Counted from the stretch's first letter, positions 44,046-54,988 are shown. The stretch is DNA of 64,000 nt from Albibacterium sp963696875 (GCA_963696875.1 CAVOLQ010000001.1:806001-870000), one strand, 5' to 3'. Notes: generated by a model from the letters alone, not told the origin. Numbers and translations are program-made.

Positions 44046-45531
44046 TTAAACTGTTTTAATTGTTTTCATAGCAGTCATCGCTTTTCTTAAAACAGAACCA
44101 ATACTTCTTCAACAGGATGATTACGAATAGCCTCATTAACTGCAATTAATTCTCTGTTATCAACAGCTCCATCTTTACCTTCATTGAAGTTTTTACCGAT
44201 AATGTCAGTATCTACTTTTTTCATGAAATCCGCCAATAAAGGTTTACAAGCCTGATCGAATAAATAACAACCATATTCAGCAGTATCAGAAATTACACGG
44301 TTCATTTCGAATAATTTTTTACGGGCAATCGTATTTGCAATTAATGGAGTTTCGTGTAATGATTCGTAGTAAGCAGATTCTGGTTTGATACCAGCTTCAA
44401 CCATTGTTTCGAAAGCCAATTCAACACCAGCTCTTAACAAAAGCAACCATTAAAGTATAGTTGTCAAAATATTCTTGCTCACCAATTTTAACATCACCAG
44501 CTGGAGTTTTTTCAAAAGCAGTTTCACCTGTTTCAGCTCTCCATGCCAATAAATTTTTATCATCATTTGCCCAGTCTTCCATCATGGTGCGACTAAATTC
44601 ACCACTCATGATATCATCTTGATGTTTTTGGAACAAAGGACGCATAATGTCTTTTAATTCTTCAGAAATTTCGAAAGCTTTAATTTTTGCAAGATTGCTT
44701 AATCTATCCATCATGGCAGTAATACCACCTTGTTTTAAAGCTTCAGTAATTACCTCAACACCATATTGAACCAATTTAGAAGCATAACCAGCATCAATTC
44801 CTTTTTCAACCATTTTATCGAAAGATAGGATAGATCCTGTTTGCAATAAACCACAAAGGATAGTTTGCTCACCCATTAAATCTGATTTTACTTCAGCTAC
44901 AAATGATGATTTTAAAACACCAGCTCTATGTCCACCAGTTCCTACGCAGTAAGCTTTTGCTTCTGCCAAACCTTTTCCTTGAGGATCATTTTCTGGGTGA
45001 ACAGCAATTAATGTAGGAACACCAAAACCTCTTACATATTCTGCTCTTACTTCAGTACCTGGACATTTTGGAGCAACCATAATTACAGTAATGTCTTTAC
45101 GAATTTGCATTCCTTCTTCTACAATATTGAAACCGTGAGAATAGGATAAAGTTGCACCTTGTTTCATTAAAGGCATAATCGCATTTACTACAGCTGTATG
45201 TTGTTTATCTGGCGTTAAGATTAATTACTAAATCAGCAGTTGGAATTAATTCTTCGTAAGTACCAACTTTAAAATTGTTTTCAGTTGCATTTTTCCAAGA
45301 ATCTCTTTTTGCTTCAATTGCTTCTTTACGCAATGCATAAGAAACATCTAAACCACTATCTCTCAGGTTTAAACCTTGGTTTAAACCTTGAGCACCACAA
45401 CCTACAATTACCAATTTTTTTCCTTTTAATGCATTTACACCATCTGGAAATTCAGAGCTGTCCATGAATTCGCAAACACCTAATTGGTTTAATTGTTCTC
45501 TAAGTGGTAATGTGTTAAAATAATTTGCCAT
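44046..45531 (-). pseudogene. ilvC: Ketol-acid reductoisomerase, frame disrupted
   Basis: IlvC isomerises and reduces acetolactate or acetohydroxybutyrate with NADPH. Segments match the long (~490-aa) class: VIVGCGAQGLNQGLNLRDSGLDVSYALR (NADPH site), then YSHGFNIV, MVAPKCPGTEVRAEYVRGFGVPTLIAVHPENDP and AETGETAFEKTP. Three lesions: an extra A in a GGCGTTAAG context near 45215, an extra A near 44434, and one near the 3' end after HPVEEV. Restoring the frame gives a natural end, ...KAMTAMKTIKTV and a TAA at 44046. All of the protein is otherwise present. Confidence 0.85.
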
Positions 45532-45643
45532 TGTTTTTATTGCTTATTTTTTATTTGCTTGTTTAATATTATAATTTAACTATTGCTTGTTTTCCTTATT
45601 ACATGGTAAAGTATTTTGTCTTGCTTATCTAGGAATTCATTTT

Positions 45644-46194
45644 CTACCATCTTCCTCTTGCAGGCTCCTCAGCTTCAAACTCTTTTAGTTTTTTATGGAA
45701 ACCTTCACTGTCTTTGATGATCGCAATACGTGCACTTCTTACAAATTCAATTAATCCATAAATCTGTTAATGCATTTGTTAATTTGTCGATTTCTTCCGG
45801 TGACCGGCAGTTTCAAAAACGGTATAGTCATTTCGAATTACTACTGCTCTGGCTCCATATTGCCTTAATAAACGTTCTACGCTAGCTTTTTCAGCAATGT
45901 TTCGTGGGAACTTTATAAAAGCGCTAGTTCTTGCCAAATAATTTCGGCTTCCGTATTATAATAGACTTTTAGAACTTCAACTTGTTTCTCCAATTTGTCG
46001 GCTAAGTTTTCTTACAACTTCTTCAGATTCATGAATTACGATTTTAAAACGATGTATGCCCTCAATTTCAGATGGAGAAGTGTTTAGGCTCTCAATGTTT
46101 ATTTTTCTACGTGAAAATATAATAGAAATACGGCTTAATGATGCCAATTTGATTTTCTGCATAAACGGTTAATGTTATATTCTTGTTTTGCCAT
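45644..46194 (-). pseudogene. ilvN: Acetolactate synthase small subunit, frame disrupted
   Basis: IlvN is the regulatory subunit of acetolactate synthase and confers valine feedback. The frame starts MAKQEYNIT (ATG 46194) and ends FEAEEPARGRW (TAG 45644). The ACT domain SRISIIFSRRKINIESLNTSPSEIEGIHRFKIVIHESEEVVRKLSRQI is complete in one fragment. At least six single-base lesions: extra A after ATT in the first codons, a second extra A near codon 17, extra G after RQI, extra T before TATAAAGTT, a missing G in GGTCACCGG and an extra T in ACAGATTTAT. Confidence 0.8.
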
Positions 46195-46228
46195 AGCTTC
46201 TTGCTTAATAGTCTATTTCAATCTTATT

Positions 46229-47969
46229 TCAGATCACACTACATCCTTGAGGAACCATTGGAAAAACATTATTTTCTTTTCCTACCATTACTTCTAAAAG
46301 ATAAGAACCATCATGTTTAAGCATTGTTTCAAGGCATCTTTCAATTTTTCTCGCTTGCTGACCTTTTGTCCTTCAATATAATAACTTTTGGCAAGCATAA
46401 CGAAATCAGGACTGGTAATATTTACAAATGAATAGCGTTTGTCATGAAATAATTGTTGCCATTGCCGTACCATTCCTAAGAATTCATTGTTTAGGATTAA
46501 GAATTTTGACTTCTGCACCAAATTGCATGATTGTTCCTAGTTCTTGTAGAGTCATTTGGAAACCACCATCACCAATAATGGCTACAACGGTACGATCTGG
46601 CGCTCCATATTTAGCACCAATAGCTGCCGGTAAACCAAAGCCCATGGTGCCTAACCCACCAGACGTAACATTACTTTTGGATGTATTAAATTTAGCATAT
46701 CGGCAAGCTACCATTTGGTGTTGACCAACATCGGTAACAATAATTGCATCGCCTTGGTCAATTCATTTAATAGTGTCGATAACTTCACCCATGGTCATAT
46801 CCTCACCTTGTAGGATGTAACTCATCTTGGATAACTTCTTCGATTTCTTCATTTTCAAAATCTCTGAAATTGCTGTAACCAATCCTTATGTTATTTTCTC
46901 TCAACAAGAGACGTAAGTAAAGGTAGAGTTTCTTTACAATCACCCCAAACAGCAACATCAGCTTTTACATTTTTATCAATTTCAGCAGGATCAATATCTA
47001 AGTGAATTACTTTCGCTTGTTTGGCATATTTATCCAAGCCTCCCTGTAACACGATCATCAAAACGCATTCCGATAGCAATTAATACATCACATTCATTGG
47101 TTAATACATTCGGTCCATAATTTCCATGCATTCCCAACATTCCTACATTTAAAGGATGATCTGTTGGTAAAGCACTTACACCCATAATTGTCCAAGCTGC
47201 AGGAATTCCTGATTTTTCGATAAAAGCTTTGAAATTCTTCTTCAGCTTTACCTAAAATTACACCTTGACCAAAAATACAAATGGTTTTTTGGCGCTATTA
47301 ATTAATTCTGCAGCTTGCTCAACATATTCTGATCTAACTTTTGGTTTAGGACGATAACTTCGAATATGATTACATTTTTCATAACCTAAATAATCGAACA
47401 ATTGAAATTGTGCATTTTTGGTAATATCAATTAAAACAGGACCAGGTCTTCCCTGTTTTGCAATATAAAATGCTTTGGCCAAAACTTCTGGAATTTCTGT
47501 AGCATCAGTAACCTGATAATTCCATTTGGTAACTGGTGTAGTAATATTAATTACATCTGTTTCTTGAAAAGCATCAGTTCCTAATAAATGAGCAAACACT
47601 TGACCGGTAATACAAACTAATAGGATGTACTATCAATTTGAGCATCAGCAAAACCTGTAACCAAATTTGTTGCACCTGGACCACTTGTAGCAAATACAAC
47701 ACCTACTTTCCGGATAGTTCTTGCATAACCTTGAGCAGCATGAATACCACCTTGTTCATGACGGACTAAAATATGTTTTAGTTTATCATTATAATCATAT
47801 AATGCATCATAAATAGGCATTATTGCTCCACCAGGATAACCAAAAATGGTATCAACACCTTCGCTAATAAAGCTTCAAGTAACGCCTGAGAGCCGCTCAA
47901 CTGGGTTTGAACTGGATTTTTTCGAGCTCTTTTGAATATACCTGCTTTTACTTTTTCAGTTGTATTCAT
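46229..47969 (-). pseudogene. ilvB: Acetolactate synthase large subunit, frame disrupted
   Basis: IlvB is the thiamine-diphosphate catalytic subunit that makes acetolactate. Fragments in order: SGSQALLEALLA, YDALYDYNDKLKHILVRHEQGGIHAAQGYAR (with the catalytic Glu), FAHLLGTDAFQETDVINITTPVTKWN, LDKYAKQAKVIHLDIDPAEIDKNVKADVAVWGDC, and SGGLGTMGFGLPAAIGAKYGAPDRTVVAIIGDGGFQMTLQELGTIM (ThDP motif), ending NVFPMVPQGCSVI. Lesions include a missing G near codon 33 (GCG-GAA), two extra T near 47620, a missing T in a T5 run near 47276 and an extra C soon after. Many more follow. Confidence 0.8.
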
Positions 47970-48018
47970 TTTATTAAACTTAAAATTCTTATTAAAGTTA
48001 GGAATATTGAACTAAGGA

Positions 48019-49709
48019 TTATTCATCAGTAACACAACCTTCAGGGCATCTGTGTTACTGCTTTTATGATATTTATATAAGAACTCCTTTTGTAACTGTT
48101 GAGGGCTGGTTGTTCCCATTGCGCTTCTACGCTTTTGCAATTTCTTCATCAGATATCTTTAACGTTGATTGTGTTTTTTACGGCATCAATTCGAATGATA
48201 TCTCATCTTCGACCAAAGCGATAAATCCACCTTCATATGCTTCTGGAGTAATGTGTCCTACTACAAAACCATGTGTACCACCAGAGAAACGACCATCGGT
48301 AATTAAGGCAACTGAAGCTACCTAAACCAGCACCAATAATGGCAGATGTTGGTTTCAACATTTCAGGCATTCCTGGAGCACCTTTTGGTCCAACATTGCG
48401 AATAACGACTACATCACCTGGTTTAACCTTACCTGCTTGTAATTCCTCAATTAAATCATATTCACCTTCAAATACACAGCTGGACCTTCAAAAATTTCTC
48501 CTTCTTTACCACTAATTTTTGCTACACGATCCTTTTTTTGCAAGATTTCCATATAGAATTTGAAAATGTCCAGTTGCTTTAATTGGTCTTTCTAATGGGT
48601 AAGATAATTTCTTGTCTATCAAATTTAAATCAGGAATCGGCTAAATTTTCTGCTATTGTTTTTCCTGTTACTGTTAAACAATCACCATGTAATCAATCCT
48701 TCTTTCAATAAATATTTCATTACAGCAGGAACACCACCAATATTATGTAAATCTTCCATCAAGTATTTTCCACTTGGTTTCAAATCAGCCAATACTGGTG
48801 TTATGTCACTGATCTTTTGGAAATCATCATGTGTTAACTTCAACACCTACAGCTTTTGCCATTGCAATTAAGTGTAATACTGCATTTGTTGAACCTCCTA
48901 AAACCATAATGGTACAATGGCATTTTCGAAATGCTTTCCGCGTCATGATATCATAGGCTTAATATCTTTTTCCAATAATATTTTAATGGCTTTACCAGCA
49001 TCAACACATTCTTGTTTTTTTTCTTGACTTAAAGCAGGGTTTGAAGAACTGAATAAGGTAAACTCATTCCCAATGCTTCAATCGCTGATGACATTGTATT
49101 TGCAGTATACATACCACCACAAGCACCTGCACCTGGACAAGCATGTTTGAATAATTCCTTGAAAATCTTCTTCAGTTAATGTTCCGGCTATTTTTTTGCC
49201 TAAAGCTTCAAAAGCAGAAACAATATTTAAATCTTCACCTTTCTATTTTCCTGGATGAATTGTTCCACCATAAACCATAATAGAAGGACGATTTAATCTG
49301 CCCATTGCCATTAATGATCCAGGCATATTTTTATCACAACCCGGAACAGCAATTAAACCATCGTAATATTGGCCACCCATAACTGTTTCAATAGAATCTG
49401 CAATTACATCACGGCTAACCAATGAATAACGCATTCCTTCTGTTCCGTTAGATCATACCATCACTTACACCAATAGTATTAAAAATCAAACCGACCAAAT
49501 CTTCTTCCCAGACAGCCTTTTTTAACATCTTTAGCTAAATCATTTAGGTGCATGTTACAAGTATTACCATCATAACCCATACTCACAATACCAACTTGTG
49601 CTTTTTTCATATCTTCTTCCGTTAAACCAATTCCGTAGAACATGGCTTGTGCAGCCGGTTGTGTTGGGTCTTGTGTTAGTGTTTTGCTATAACGATTTAT
49701 TTCTGACAT
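48019..49709 (-). pseudogene. ilvD: Dihydroxyacid dehydratase, frame disrupted
   Basis: IlvD dehydrates dihydroxyacids to the 2-oxoacid precursors of Val and Ile, using an Fe-S cluster. The intact 5' part (MSEINRYSKTLTQDPTQPAAQAMFYGIGLTEEDMKKAQVGIVSMGYDGNTCNMHLNDLAKDVKKG) is followed by fragments RYSLVSRDVIADSIETVMGGQYYDGLIAVPGCDKNMPGSLMAMGRLNRPSIMVYGGTIHPGK and others; the true end is ...GCVTDE at 48019. Lesions include an extra T after KKG, an extra A near 49453, a TAC-to-TAG nonsense change at about 49243, and at least ten more further on. It is the most damaged gene of the block. Confidence 0.8.
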
Positions 49710-49740
49710 ATTTTGTTAGAACTTTTTTTGTTAAATAAGA

Positions 49741-50598
49741 TTAAATGATTACTTCGTAGTTTTCCTGTTCTAAAACTCGATTAATAAATATACGTTGAAT
49801 CGTAGCTCCAAGAGTATTCTCCCATTCTTCGGGAAAAATTAGGGAATCAACGCTTGCGACTCCGGTAATTTCTGTTCTTGTGCCACAGAGGAAGGCTGAG
49901 TCGGCTCCCTGAAAATCGTCAAGGCGAATTTCTTTTTCGACTATTTTAATATTTAAGGTTGCGCAGATATCAAAAACAGTTGAGCGAGTAATGCCCGGAA
50001 AGATATGTCCTAATGAAGGGGTATACAATTTAGATTTTTTCTCAATAAATATATTTGCTGATGGAGATTGGGCAACTTTTCCGTTCATGTCCAACAACAG
50101 CGCATCATCAAATCCTTTAGATTTTGCAGATTTCGTAGCCAGTGTATTATTAATAGAATAGCCTGCAATTTTTGCTCCTAAAAGTATCGACTTAGGATTT
50201 GGCCGTTCATATTCGGATACTGTTAAACGCAATGGGCGATTTGATAAAAAATAATTCCATTCCTGTGCGGTAATGATGATTGACGAGTCATTTGTTATTA
50301 TTACTCGAACATAAGCATTTCGCAACCTATTTTTTTTAAGCAAATCATAGGCTTTGTCTATAAGTTCATACACATCAAAATTATAATCAATACCTAAAGC
50401 GGCGCAAGATCGTTGTAAACGCATTAAATGATCTTTCGACTTGAATAAGCGTGATCCATTATGAGTGTTGTAAGCACGAATTCCCTCATAAGCAGCATAG
50501 CCAGAAATGCCGTATTGATTAAATGGATCATTTGAAACAGAATGAGTAAGAAAATTCCCATTTAAAAACACATAATTGTCTTGATTCGAATAATTCAT
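49741..50598 (-). CDS. ilvE: Branched-chain amino acid aminotransferase (class IV)
   Basis: IlvE exchanges amino groups between glutamate and Val, Leu or Ile. The 285-aa fold-type IV PLP enzyme has YGISGYAAYEGIRAY at the start, the catalytic Lys region LLGAKIAGYSINNTLATKSAKSKGFDDALLLD, the phosphate-binding loop FPGITRSTVFD and CGTRTEITGVASVD. NGKVAQSPSANIF replaces the common NGxVxEGSGENIF, so the family Glu is missing there; D-amino acid or 4-amino-4-deoxychorismate lyase roles are less likely given the operon. The frame is undamaged and heads the ilv-leu operon. Confidence 0.88.
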   Translation of the reverse strand: MNYSNQDNYVFLNGNFLTHSVSNDPFNQYGISGYAAYEGIRAYNTHNGSRLFKSKDHLMRLQRSCAALGIDYNFDVYELIDKAYDLLKKNRLRNAYVRVIITNDSSIIITAQEWNYFLSNRPLRLTVSEYERPNPKSILLGAKIAGYSINNTLATKSAKSKGFDDALLLDMNGKVAQSPSANIFIEKKSKLYTPSLGHIFPGITRSTVFDICATLNIKIVEKEIRLDDFQGADSAFLCGTRTEITGVASVDSLIFPEEWENTLGATIQRIFINRVLEQENYEVII

Positions 50599-50945
50599 TT
50601 TATACCTGATGATTATGAAATTGATATTTTTTAGTCAAATTTGTTGAAGATAAATATCTCTTTCTTTTACTTGCTTAAAAGTTCAGTAAGATACGAGCTT
50701 AGAGATTCACCAACAAGAAAAAGTAATTAAAAATTAATTCGATATAATAGTTTGTTTTTAGCTAAAAATCAAAATTATAAATTGTGTTTAATGGGAAGCT
50801 CATGCATATACATTGCTTATTGTAGGCTAAAACCAGAATGGTTTTTAGTTCAGATATATGCTTGCATAGTAATATGAGGCTAATTTCTGCTTGTTGAAGA
50901 AGAAATATGGCGATTGTTGATTAAGTCTACCCACAATTTTGGCAT
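50599..50945. other. Leader/promoter region of the ilv-leu operon
   Basis: 347 bp, A+T-rich. One hairpin is visible (CTAAAACC at 50827-50834 with GGTTTTTAG at 50840-50848). I looked for an Ile/Leu/Val-rich leader peptide and terminator like the one before pheA and found none; the short frames present are not enriched in those codons. A promoter must be here but no clear -7 element was chosen. Confidence 0.55.
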
Positions 50946-50985
50946 AAAAAAAGGCCTGTAGTTTTAATCTACAGGCCTTTTTTTT
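50946..50985 (-). terminator. Terminator of the atpDC operon
   Basis: A 16-bp perfect stem (50946-50961 and 50969-50985; core GGCCTGTAG) flanked by A8/T8 runs on both sides, 14 bp after atpC. It works in either direction and separates atpDC from ilvE. Confidence 0.9.
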
Positions 50986-50999
50986 GATTTTATTGTATT

Positions 51000-51245
51000 T
51001 TAATCAACAATGGCCTCTGCCAAAAGAATGATTTTATTATTTGAAACTTCCACAACTCCACCTTTAATGCCAATTGATTTTTCCTCATTACCTGTTTGAA
51101 TAATGACGTTTCCATCCTCCAATGTAGAAATTATAGGAGCGTGATCTTTCAAAATTTGAAAGGCTCCCAATGTCCCAGGAACGGTAACTGAAACAACGGT
51201 TCCATCAAAAACTGGTTTGTCGGGAGTTAAAATAGTGAGTTGCAT
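51000..51245 (-). CDS. atpC: ATP synthase F1 subunit epsilon
   Basis: The 81-aa protein is only the N-terminal beta-sandwich domain of epsilon (LTILTPDKPVFDGTVVSVTVPGTLGAFQILKDHAPIISTLEDGNVII) and lacks the C-terminal helical hairpin that inhibits ATP hydrolysis. This short form is common in Bacteroidota. It joins the F1 stalk to the c-ring. It follows atpD by 25 bp; the other ATP synthase genes are not in the window, as usual in this phylum. Confidence 0.93.
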   Translation of the reverse strand: MQLTILTPDKPVFDGTVVSVTVPGTLGAFQILKDHAPIISTLEDGNVIIQTGNEEKSIGIKGGVVEVSNNKIILLAEAIVD

Positions 51246-51270
51246 TTTATAATTTTAAATTCGTTATCGT

Positions 51271-52776
51271 TTATGCCGCTGATTCAGCTAAAAGTTTCTT
51301 TCCTTTTTCAATGGCCTCGTCAATTCCTCCTACCAAGTTGAAAGCTGCTTCTGGATATTCATCTACTTCTCCATCCATGATCATATTAAAGCCTCTAATG
51401 GTTTCTTTAATATCAACTAAAACGCCTTTTAGACCAGTAAACTGCTCTGCCACGTGGAAGGGTTGTGAAAGGAAACGTTGAACACGTCTTGCGCGGGAAA
51501 CGGTTAATTTATCTTCTTCCGATAGCTCATCCATTCCTAAAATAGCAATGATATCTTGCAATTCTTTGTAGCGTTGTAAGATTTCTTTAACACGTTGTGC
51601 TGTATTGTAATGCTCATCGCCTAAGATCGCTGCACTTAAGATTCTTGAAGTTGAATCTAATGGATCCACCGCGGGATAAATTCCAAGCTCAGCAATTTTA
51701 CGTGATAATACTGTAGTAGCATCTAAGTGGGCAAACGTTGTAGCCGGAGCAGGGTCAGTTAAGTCATCTGCAGGAACGTAAACTGCCTGAACGGATGTAA
51801 TAGATCCTCTTTTAGTAGAAGTAATTCGCTCTTGCATCACACCCATCTCAGTAGCAAGTGTTGGTTGATAACCTACGGCAGAAGGCATACGGCCTAATAA
51901 AGCCGATACTTCTGAACCTGCTTGAGTAAAGCGGAAAATATTATCGATAAAGAATAAGATATCACGACCTGAACCATCCTCATCTCCATCACGGAAATAC
52001 TCGGCAATGGTCAATCCTGATAATGCAACTCGTGCACGAGCTCCTGGAGGCTCATTCATTTGTCCGAAAACAAAAGTAGCTTTAGATTCCTTTAACGCTT
52101 CTGTATTGACGTCCTCAAGGTTCCACTCGCCTTTTTCCATTCCTTCTAAAAACTTATCACCGTAGGTAATAATTCCAGATTCGAGCATCTCACGTAATAA
52201 ATCATTACCTTCACGTGTACGCTCTCCAACTCCCGCAAAAACGGATAGACCTGAATATGCTTTCGCAATATTATTAATTAGCTCTTGAATTAACACCGTT
52301 TTACCAACACCAGCACCACCAAACAAACCAATTTTACCACCTTTAGCATAAGGCTCTAATAAATCGATTACTTTAATACCGGTAAATAATACTTCGTTTT
52401 CAGTAGAAAGATCTTCAAATTTTGGAGGAAGAGCATGAATAGAACGGCCATTAGATTTATCTAAATCTTCAATCCCGTCAATTGCATCTCCAACAACATT
52501 AAATACCCGACCTTTAATGGAATCGCCAATAGGCATTTTAATAGGTGCGCCTGTATCAGTTACCGGCATTCCACGTACCAATCCATCACTTGAATCCATG
52601 GCGATAGTGCGAACTCGCTCCTCACCTAAATGTTGTTGAACCTCTAAAACTACACGTTGGCCATTTGGTTTTTCAATTACCAAAGCATCATAAATTTTTG
52701 GAAGGTGATCAGCATCAGCAAAGTTAACATCCACTACTGGACCAATGATCTGCGCTATTTTACCAATGTTGGGCAT
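51271..52776 (-). CDS. atpD: ATP synthase F1 subunit beta
   Basis: AtpD is the catalytic beta subunit of F1. The 501-aa protein has the P-loop GGAGVGKTVLI (about residue 160), the catalytic Glu in VGERTREGNDL, FFIDNIFRFTQAGSEVSALLGRMPSAVGYQPTLATEMG and the C-terminal VRGFNMIMDGEVDEYPE-like segment. All active-site motifs are intact. The TATTTTTG element at 52846-52853 lies about 70 bp upstream. The pair atpD-atpC forms its own operon. Confidence 0.97.
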   Translation of the reverse strand: MPNIGKIAQIIGPVVDVNFADADHLPKIYDALVIEKPNGQRVVLEVQQHLGEERVRTIAMDSSDGLVRGMPVTDTGAPIKMPIGDSIKGRVFNVVGDAIDGIEDLDKSNGRSIHALPPKFEDLSTENEVLFTGIKVIDLLEPYAKGGKIGLFGGAGVGKTVLIQELINNIAKAYSGLSVFAGVGERTREGNDLLREMLESGIITYGDKFLEGMEKGEWNLEDVNTEALKESKATFVFGQMNEPPGARARVALSGLTIAEYFRDGDEDGSGRDILFFIDNIFRFTQAGSEVSALLGRMPSAVGYQPTLATEMGVMQERITSTKRGSITSVQAVYVPADDLTDPAPATTFAHLDATTVLSRKIAELGIYPAVDPLDSTSRILSAAILGDEHYNTAQRVKEILQRYKELQDIIAILGMDELSEEDKLTVSRARRVQRFLSQPFHVAEQFTGLKGVLVDIKETIRGFNMIMDGEVDEYPEAAFNLVGGIDEAIEKGKKLLAESAA

Positions 52777-52845
52777 ATTAGAATGATTTTTTTGTTTTTA
52801 ATACTAATTTTAAACCTTCTTTAATCAAGGCCTAATTTCGGACTG

Positions 52846-52853
52846 CAAAAATA
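52846..52853 (-). promoter_or_regulatory. TAnnTTTG promoter element of atpDC
   Basis: TATTTTTG on the minus strand matches the -7 consensus and is 70 bp upstream of atpD. The rest of the 205-bp gap shows nothing else. Confidence 0.5.
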
Positions 52854-52981
52854 AGCTTTATGATTGAATTTTTCATATCTATTTGAAAAGATTTTTAAAT
52901 AGGCTTTTTCTGTTCTTTAGCAATAGGCCAATCTAGTTAATATCGATATATTAGTAGCTTCTTAAAATACCGAAAAAATTG

Positions 52982-53890
52982 ATGAAGACAAAAGTATTGA
53001 TAACTGGAAGTAATGGGTTTATCGGGCAAAAATTGATGACCGAAATACTGGCTAACAAAAATGTGGATTTAATAGCACTTTCAAAAGGAGACAATCGCTA
53101 TCCAATTAGAGAAGGGTATCTTTATGTAAAGGGTGACGTATGTAATTCTGAACACATGGAGAAAGTTATTTCGCAACATACACCCCATTTCATTATCCAT
53201 ACAGTTGCCATGGCAAATGTAGAAGCTTGTGAAGCAAACATCGAAGCATGTGAAAAAGTTAATGTTGAACCAATAGAGACTCTGGTATTTTTAGTCGAGA
53301 AATACAATTCCCATCTGATACATTTATCCACGGACTTTATTTTTGATGGTAAAGAAGGGCCTTATGTCGAAACAGATATTCCTAATCCTTTGAATGAATA
53401 CGGCAAAAGTAAATTAAAAGCTGAAAAGCTAATTCAATCATCGAGCATTAAGTGGACAATTGTCCGAACCATTTTAGTCTACGGTCTACCTAACGACAAA
53501 GACCGCTCGAATTTAATCCTATGGGTGAAAAATTCTTTAGAAGCAGGCAAAAAGATAAATGTTGTCACTGATCATTTTAGAATGCCAACCCTTGTCGAAG
53601 ATTTGACCAAAGCAACCATGGGTATTATTAACAAACATGCAAAGGGAATTTATCACATTAGTGGAAATGAGCTTTATAGTATCTATGATATCGCAATAGA
53701 AGTAGCCAATTTTTGGGATTTGGATACTTCCCTTATTCAGCCAGTAAATTCCATTGCAATGGAATCAGCGGTTTCTAGGCCAAGTTATACAGGATTTGTT
53801 TTGAATAAGGCAATGTTAGATTTAGATTTTCGCCCACATACACTATCTGAAGGATTGGCCCTTATGAGAAAGCAATCCTACATTGATTGA
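52982..53890 (+). CDS. SDR family oxidoreductase, RmlD-like
   Basis: The 302-aa protein is an extended short-chain dehydrogenase closest in type to dTDP-4-dehydrorhamnose reductase. The Rossmann motif is VLITGSNGFIGQKLM, the catalytic site is STDFIFDGKEGPY then YGKSKLKAEKL (Tyr-x-x-x-Lys), and IVRTILVYG and GIYHISGNELYS are also typical. It starts at the ATG 52982; TTG at 52979 is next to it. No sugar-nucleotide operon surrounds it, so a role in deoxysugar synthesis is doubtful. Confidence 0.83.
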   Translation: MKTKVLITGSNGFIGQKLMTEILANKNVDLIALSKGDNRYPIREGYLYVKGDVCNSEHMEKVISQHTPHFIIHTVAMANVEACEANIEACEKVNVEPIETLVFLVEKYNSHLIHLSTDFIFDGKEGPYVETDIPNPLNEYGKSKLKAEKLIQSSSIKWTIVRTILVYGLPNDKDRSNLILWVKNSLEAGKKINVVTDHFRMPTLVEDLTKATMGIINKHAKGIYHISGNELYSIYDIAIEVANFWDLDTSLIQPVNSIAMESAVSRPSYTGFVLNKAMLDLDFRPHTLSEGLALMRKQSYID

Positions 53891-53973
53891 AAATGCTATC
53901 AATAAAGTACGATTATAAATACTACCTTTAGCGGAATTAACTAAAACAAACAATATTAAACCCAGTTCACTTT

Positions 53974-54956
53974 ATGGATCCATCCTTAATTTTCATTATA
54001 GTAGGTTCAGTAGTCGCCTTCTTTCTTTTTTTTATATTTTCCCAATTAACTTATGGTTTACCGCCCAGCTTTCAGGCGTAAGGGTTAATCTTTTAAACTT
54101 GGTATTGATGCGATTACGTAAAGTGTCGCCTTCATTGGTTGTAAACGCAATGATTACCTCGACTAAAGCCGGGCTAGATTTGACTTCAAATGATATCGAA
54201 ACGCATTACTTAGCAGGAGGAAATGTAAATAGAGTAATTAAGGCATTAATATCTGCAGATAAGGCTAATATTCCTTTGAGCTTTAAATTAGCTACCGCAA
54301 TTGACTTGGCGGGTAGGGATGTTTTTGATGCAGTACAAATTTCGGTAAATCCAAGAGTAATTAATACACCTCCAGTTGCAGCGGTTGCAAAAGATGGTAT
54401 TCAGTTAATCGCAAAAGCCCGCGTAACGGTTCGTGCAAACATTAACCAATTGGTGGGTGGAGCAGGGGAAGAAACAATTTTAGCAAGAGTAGGGGAAGGG
54501 ATTGTAACCACAATAGGATCTTCAGAAACTCATAAATTAGTTCTGGAAAATCCAGATCGTATATCTAAAACGGTCTTAGGGAAAGGATTAGATAGCGGAA
54601 CAGCTTTTGAAATCTTATCCATCGATATAGCCGATATCGATATCGGTGAAAATATCGGAGCTAAACTGCAAACAGACCAGGCTGAGGCTGATCTAAAAGT
54701 CGCAAACGCCCGTGCCGAGGAAAGAAGAGCAATGGCTGTCGCAAACGAGCAGGAAATGCGTGCCAAAGCGCAAGAAGCACGTGCTAAAGTTATCGAAGCA
54801 GAATCGCAAGTGCCACTTGCTTTAGCCGAAGCATTCAGAAGCGGAAACCTTGGAGTAATGGATTATTACAAAATGCAAAACATACAAGCGGATACAGAAA
54901 TGCGTGACTCTATTTCAAAACCAGGTGGTCAAAAAAGTAGTGACAGCAAAAAATAG
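53974..54956 (+). pseudogene. floA: Flotillin-like protein FloA, frame shifted in a T tract
   Basis: FloA scaffolds membrane microdomains. The C-terminal part is complete (from about 54050: WFTAQLSGVRVNLLNLVLMRLRKVSPSLVVNAMITSTKAGLDLTSNDIETHYLAGGNVNRVIKALISADKANIPLSF, then the Ala/Glu/Arg-rich helical domain). The N-terminal membrane hairpin MDPSLIFIIVGSVVAFFLFF begins at ATG 53974 in another frame. The two frames meet at an eight-T run (54026-54033); one more T would restore FFYIFPINLWFT. The body could also start late (54099) as a form without its membrane anchor. Real shift, slippage or sequence error are all possible. Confidence 0.85.
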
Positions 54957-54988
54957 GTAGTTGGCTTGGAGATTTTATTCCCTAGTTA

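Noticed and set aside
42482..49709. Programmed frameshifting in the ilv genes
   Set aside because: Lesions are numerous, scattered, of both signs, and include nonsense codons, without slippery sites or downstream structures.
50599..50945. Attenuator with Ile/Leu/Val leader peptide before ilvE
   Set aside because: The short frames present are not enriched in these codons and no terminator precedes ilvE.
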